Below the pieces are notes generated by a model. It saw only the letters and a program-made list of their open reading frames with translations. It was not told where the DNA came from and searched no databases. Shown here one piece after another: positions 4,719 through 6,669 of a stretch of DNA of 6,669 bases. The stretch's first letter is position 1; every line of letters begins with the position of its first letter. This stretch comes from Bacteroidales bacterium UBA1754 (GTDB lineage: Bacteria > Bacteroidota > Bacteroidia > Bacteroidales > Paludibacteraceae). The translations under genes were made by a program, and so were the position numbers. The stretch lies in NCBI GenBank assembly GCA_002315615.1, contig DCHK01000046.1:4532-11200 (forward strand). Direction: 5' to 3'.

Positions 4719-6669
4719 TTATTCTTTTGGCATCATTACGATTTCGGCTTTGTTGTTTTGCGATAAAACATCGTTCAAAAACAAGCGAATATCTTCTTTT
4801 GTAATCTCGTTTAATGTTTGCTCGTAAGTTGTATATTTATCTACGCCAAGCATATAATACTCTTTGATGAGCGAAAGCCAATATGAATTTTCTATTTGCA
4901 TTTCTTTGAAATGCTTCTGCATATATTCTTTCACTTTTAAGAAATCTTCGTCAGCAAAACCGTCTTTCGCCAATTTGTTGAGTTGCTCGTACATAATGTC
5001 TTTCATACGGCGACATTTGTCTGGGTCGGTATCAAAATAAATGTACATTTCGAATGTTTCGGTAGGAAATTTGTTGATTTCGCCATATACAGCCACACCA
5101 TACGTTCCGCCTTCGTCTTCGCGAATGGTTTTAGTATAAACAATTCTGAGTAATTGACTTAAAAAACTCATTTTCAAAGAATTTTTCAAATTGTATTCGC
5201 ACGAACCAAAATATTGTGTATAAACGGTTGACTTGGCAATTTCCATCTTTTGATTGAAAACGTTTATCCATTCGCCTTTTCGTTGCTCAAAACCTGTATT
5301 TTTGTACGTTTCGCTTTGTTTTACTTTTGGCAGTGCACCCAAATATTTTTCAATCAGTTTCAATGTAGAATCGGGCATATTACCAACAAACACAAATGTA
5401 AAATCATCGGCATTCATAAAGCGCTCTCGGTACATTTGCATTGCCAATTGGTAATCGACTTTATCTACATCTTTGATTTTCATTATTTCGGCACGTGGAT
5501 GATTTCCATAAATAGTTTTATTGATAGAATCATTCAAAATGAACTTTGGATTTTTTTCTGCCTTTTCCAAAACAGTTTTTATAGAAGAAATGTACGCATC
5601 GTATGCTTCTTCGTCGGCACGAGGCGAGGTGAAATAAAGATACAACAACTGCAAAAATGTTTCAAAATCAGACGGCGAACAACTGCCTGAAAATGACTCT
5701 GCATTCAGCGAAATATGTGGTGCAAGTGCAATATTTTTTCCTGCCAAAACTTTTTGCAAGTCAATAGAACTAAATTCGCCAAGTCCACCCAAATCAATTA
5801 TATCGTCGAGCAAATGAATGGTTGGCATTTGTTTTTCGTCGAGCAACGAAGTTCCGCCCATACTATATGCCGACATTAGAATTTCATCTTTTTTCAAATC
5901 GGACTTCGCCAAAACAACTCGAATGCCATTTTTCAATGTTATACATTCTGTCTCAAACATACCATTTTCATCCGATTTTATTTTTCCTTTTTTCAATTTA
6001 CCATTTATCAGTTCAACCGACGGAATATCATCTACGTAAGCCGAAACAGAATCGGCAGACGCTTTCGCAAAAACATCGGCAAGTTGTTGTTTTGTAGGAA
6101 TTTGCGAATTTGAATTAGCGAATAACATTACTACGATATTTTCATCTGTAATAATTTTATTTATGTAGTCATTAATATCGGTAACCGAAATTTTGTTGGT
6201 GTACTGATTGAAAAACATATAGTCGAAATCGATGCTTGTAATTGGTTCGGCATCGAGGAAATTGTCGATATATTGCTGTGTGTAATGAGAATTTTTCTCT
6301 TTATCACGTTCATTATAAGAAACTTCGAGCGATTTCAAAAAATCTGCTTTGGCACGAATGTATTCCGTTTCTGTAAATCCGTATCGTTTTATGCGTTGAA
6401 TTTCGTGCGTAATGCAAGCAAGTGCAGAATCTACCATTCCACCTTTGCACATCACATCAACTTCCCACGAACCTTTTGTTTTAGAAATTAAAAAATCGCG
6501 ATCATATGCTTCGGCAATTGCAAAAGGAGCAGATTTCTTTTGTGATATTTCATTCAATCGAGCATTGAACATATTTACCGCCATTGATTGAATGTACGAC
6601 AAAATCATATATTCTTCCGTATTTTTTATTGAAGTTGGAACTGCTTCGTGCTTGTAACACATCAACAAG
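4719..6669 (-). CDS. M16 family zinc metallopeptidase (insulinase/pitrilysin type), C-terminal ~650 residues
   Basis: The reading frame is open to the window edge, and the true start and the catalytic HxxEH motif lie outside. The visible part covers three of the four usual M16 domains. Residues about 1-215 are the first M16_C domain. About 243-430 is the third domain, starting LKNGIRVVLAKSD and containing LLDDIIDLGGLGEFSSIDLQKVLAGK. About 430-640 is the second M16_C domain, with REDEGGTYGVAV (516-527), the Arg/Tyr region characteristic of the C-terminal half that helps hold substrate. Full-length Bacteroidetes members of this type are usually about 900-950 residues and are commonly exported to the periplasm; the signal peptide cannot be checked here. 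The protein probably degrades peptides or small proteins. The gene ends MMPKE-TAA, four bases before the GTG of the nif3 remnant, so it was once in one operon with nif3 and the zinc-ribbon gene. TTG or ATG codons near the edge are not credible starts. Confidence 0.93.
   Translation of the reverse strand, partial: LLMCYKHEAVPTSIKNTEEYMILSYIQSMAVNMFNARLNEISQKKSAPFAIAEAYDRDFLISKTKGSWEVDVMCKGGMVDSALACITHEIQRIKRYGFTETEYIRAKADFLKSLEVSYNERDKEKNSHYTQQYIDNFLDAEPITSIDFDYMFFNQYTNKISVTDINDYINKIITDENIVVMLFANSNSQIPTKQQLADVFAKASADSVSAYVDDIPSVELINGKLKKGKIKSDENGMFETECITLKNGIRVVLAKSDLKKDEILMSAYSMGGTSLLDEKQMPTIHLLDDIIDLGGLGEFSSIDLQKVLAGKNIALAPHISLNAESFSGSCSPSDFETFLQLLYLYFTSPRADEEAYDAYISSIKTVLEKAEKNPKFILNDSINKTIYGNHPRAEIMKIKDVDKVDYQLAMQMYRERFMNADDFTFVFVGNMPDSTLKLIEKYLGALPKVKQSETYKNTGFEQRKGEWINVFNQKMEIAKSTVYTQYFGSCEYNLKNSLKMSFLSQLLRIVYTKTIREDEGGTYGVAVYGEINKFPTETFEMYIYFDTDPDKCRRMKDIMYEQLNKLAKDGFADEDFLKVKEYMQKHFKEMQIENSYWLSLIKEYYMLGVDKYTTYEQTLNEITKEDIRLFLNDVLSQNNKAEIVMMPKE

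Noticed and set aside
5250..6491. Several plus-strand frames opposite the M16 gene
   Set aside because: All lie inside a long, well-supported peptidase gene and lack domains.
6660..6669. TTG or ATG near the right edge as the start of the M16 gene
   Set aside because: The visible protein begins in the middle of an M16_C domain and lacks the catalytic half, so the gene must continue beyond the window.

Overview
The window looks like chromosomal DNA of a low-GC member of the Bacteroidetes, most likely Bacteroidales. The reasons are a Bacteroides-type GyrA N-terminus, a Nif3 / C4 zinc-ribbon gene pair, a large M16 peptidase, an AAA_14-DUF4143 ATPase, and promoters that fit the Bacteroidetes sigma-ABfr pattern (TTTG or TTG near -33, TAnnTTTG near -7). 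All convincing genes are on the minus strand, so transcription runs from high to low coordinates.

Layout in transcription order: (i) the C-terminal ~650 residues of an M16 (insulinase/pitrilysin) peptidase, cut by the window edge (4719-6669); (ii) a short out-of-place copy of the nif3 5' end (4652-4714), then a long hairpin with a U-tract and a strong promoter (4566-4645); (iii) an AAA_14/DUF4143 ATPase (3322-4542); (iv) intact nif3 (2501-3289), coupled to (v) a coiled-coil/C4 zinc-ribbon protein (1725-2498) that ends in a clear terminator; (vi) a 762-bp AT-rich gene-free region (963-1724) holding seven copies of the palindrome TTACAnnTGTAA in two clusters; (vii) an XRE-type HTH regulator (510-962) with its own terminator; (viii) the first 113 codons of gyrA (1-340).

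Two things stand out. First, the ATPase gene appears to be a 1,425-bp insertion into the start of nif3. The first 48 bases of nif3 occur twice, at 3242-3289 and 4667-4714, with 46 of 48 identical. Removing one repeat and everything between would place nif3 4 bp after the M16 stop codon, a typical operon junction. The insertion brought its own promoter and probably a terminator, so nif3 and the zinc-ribbon gene may now be transcribed with the ATPase. Second, the palindrome array upstream of the HTH gene contains the Bacteroidetes -7 element within the palindrome, and the gene-proximal copy sits exactly where the gene's own promoter is predicted. This suggests autoregulation by occlusion, but it leaves a second distant cluster unexplained. 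No CRISPR array, tRNA, rRNA or recognisable transposase is visible.
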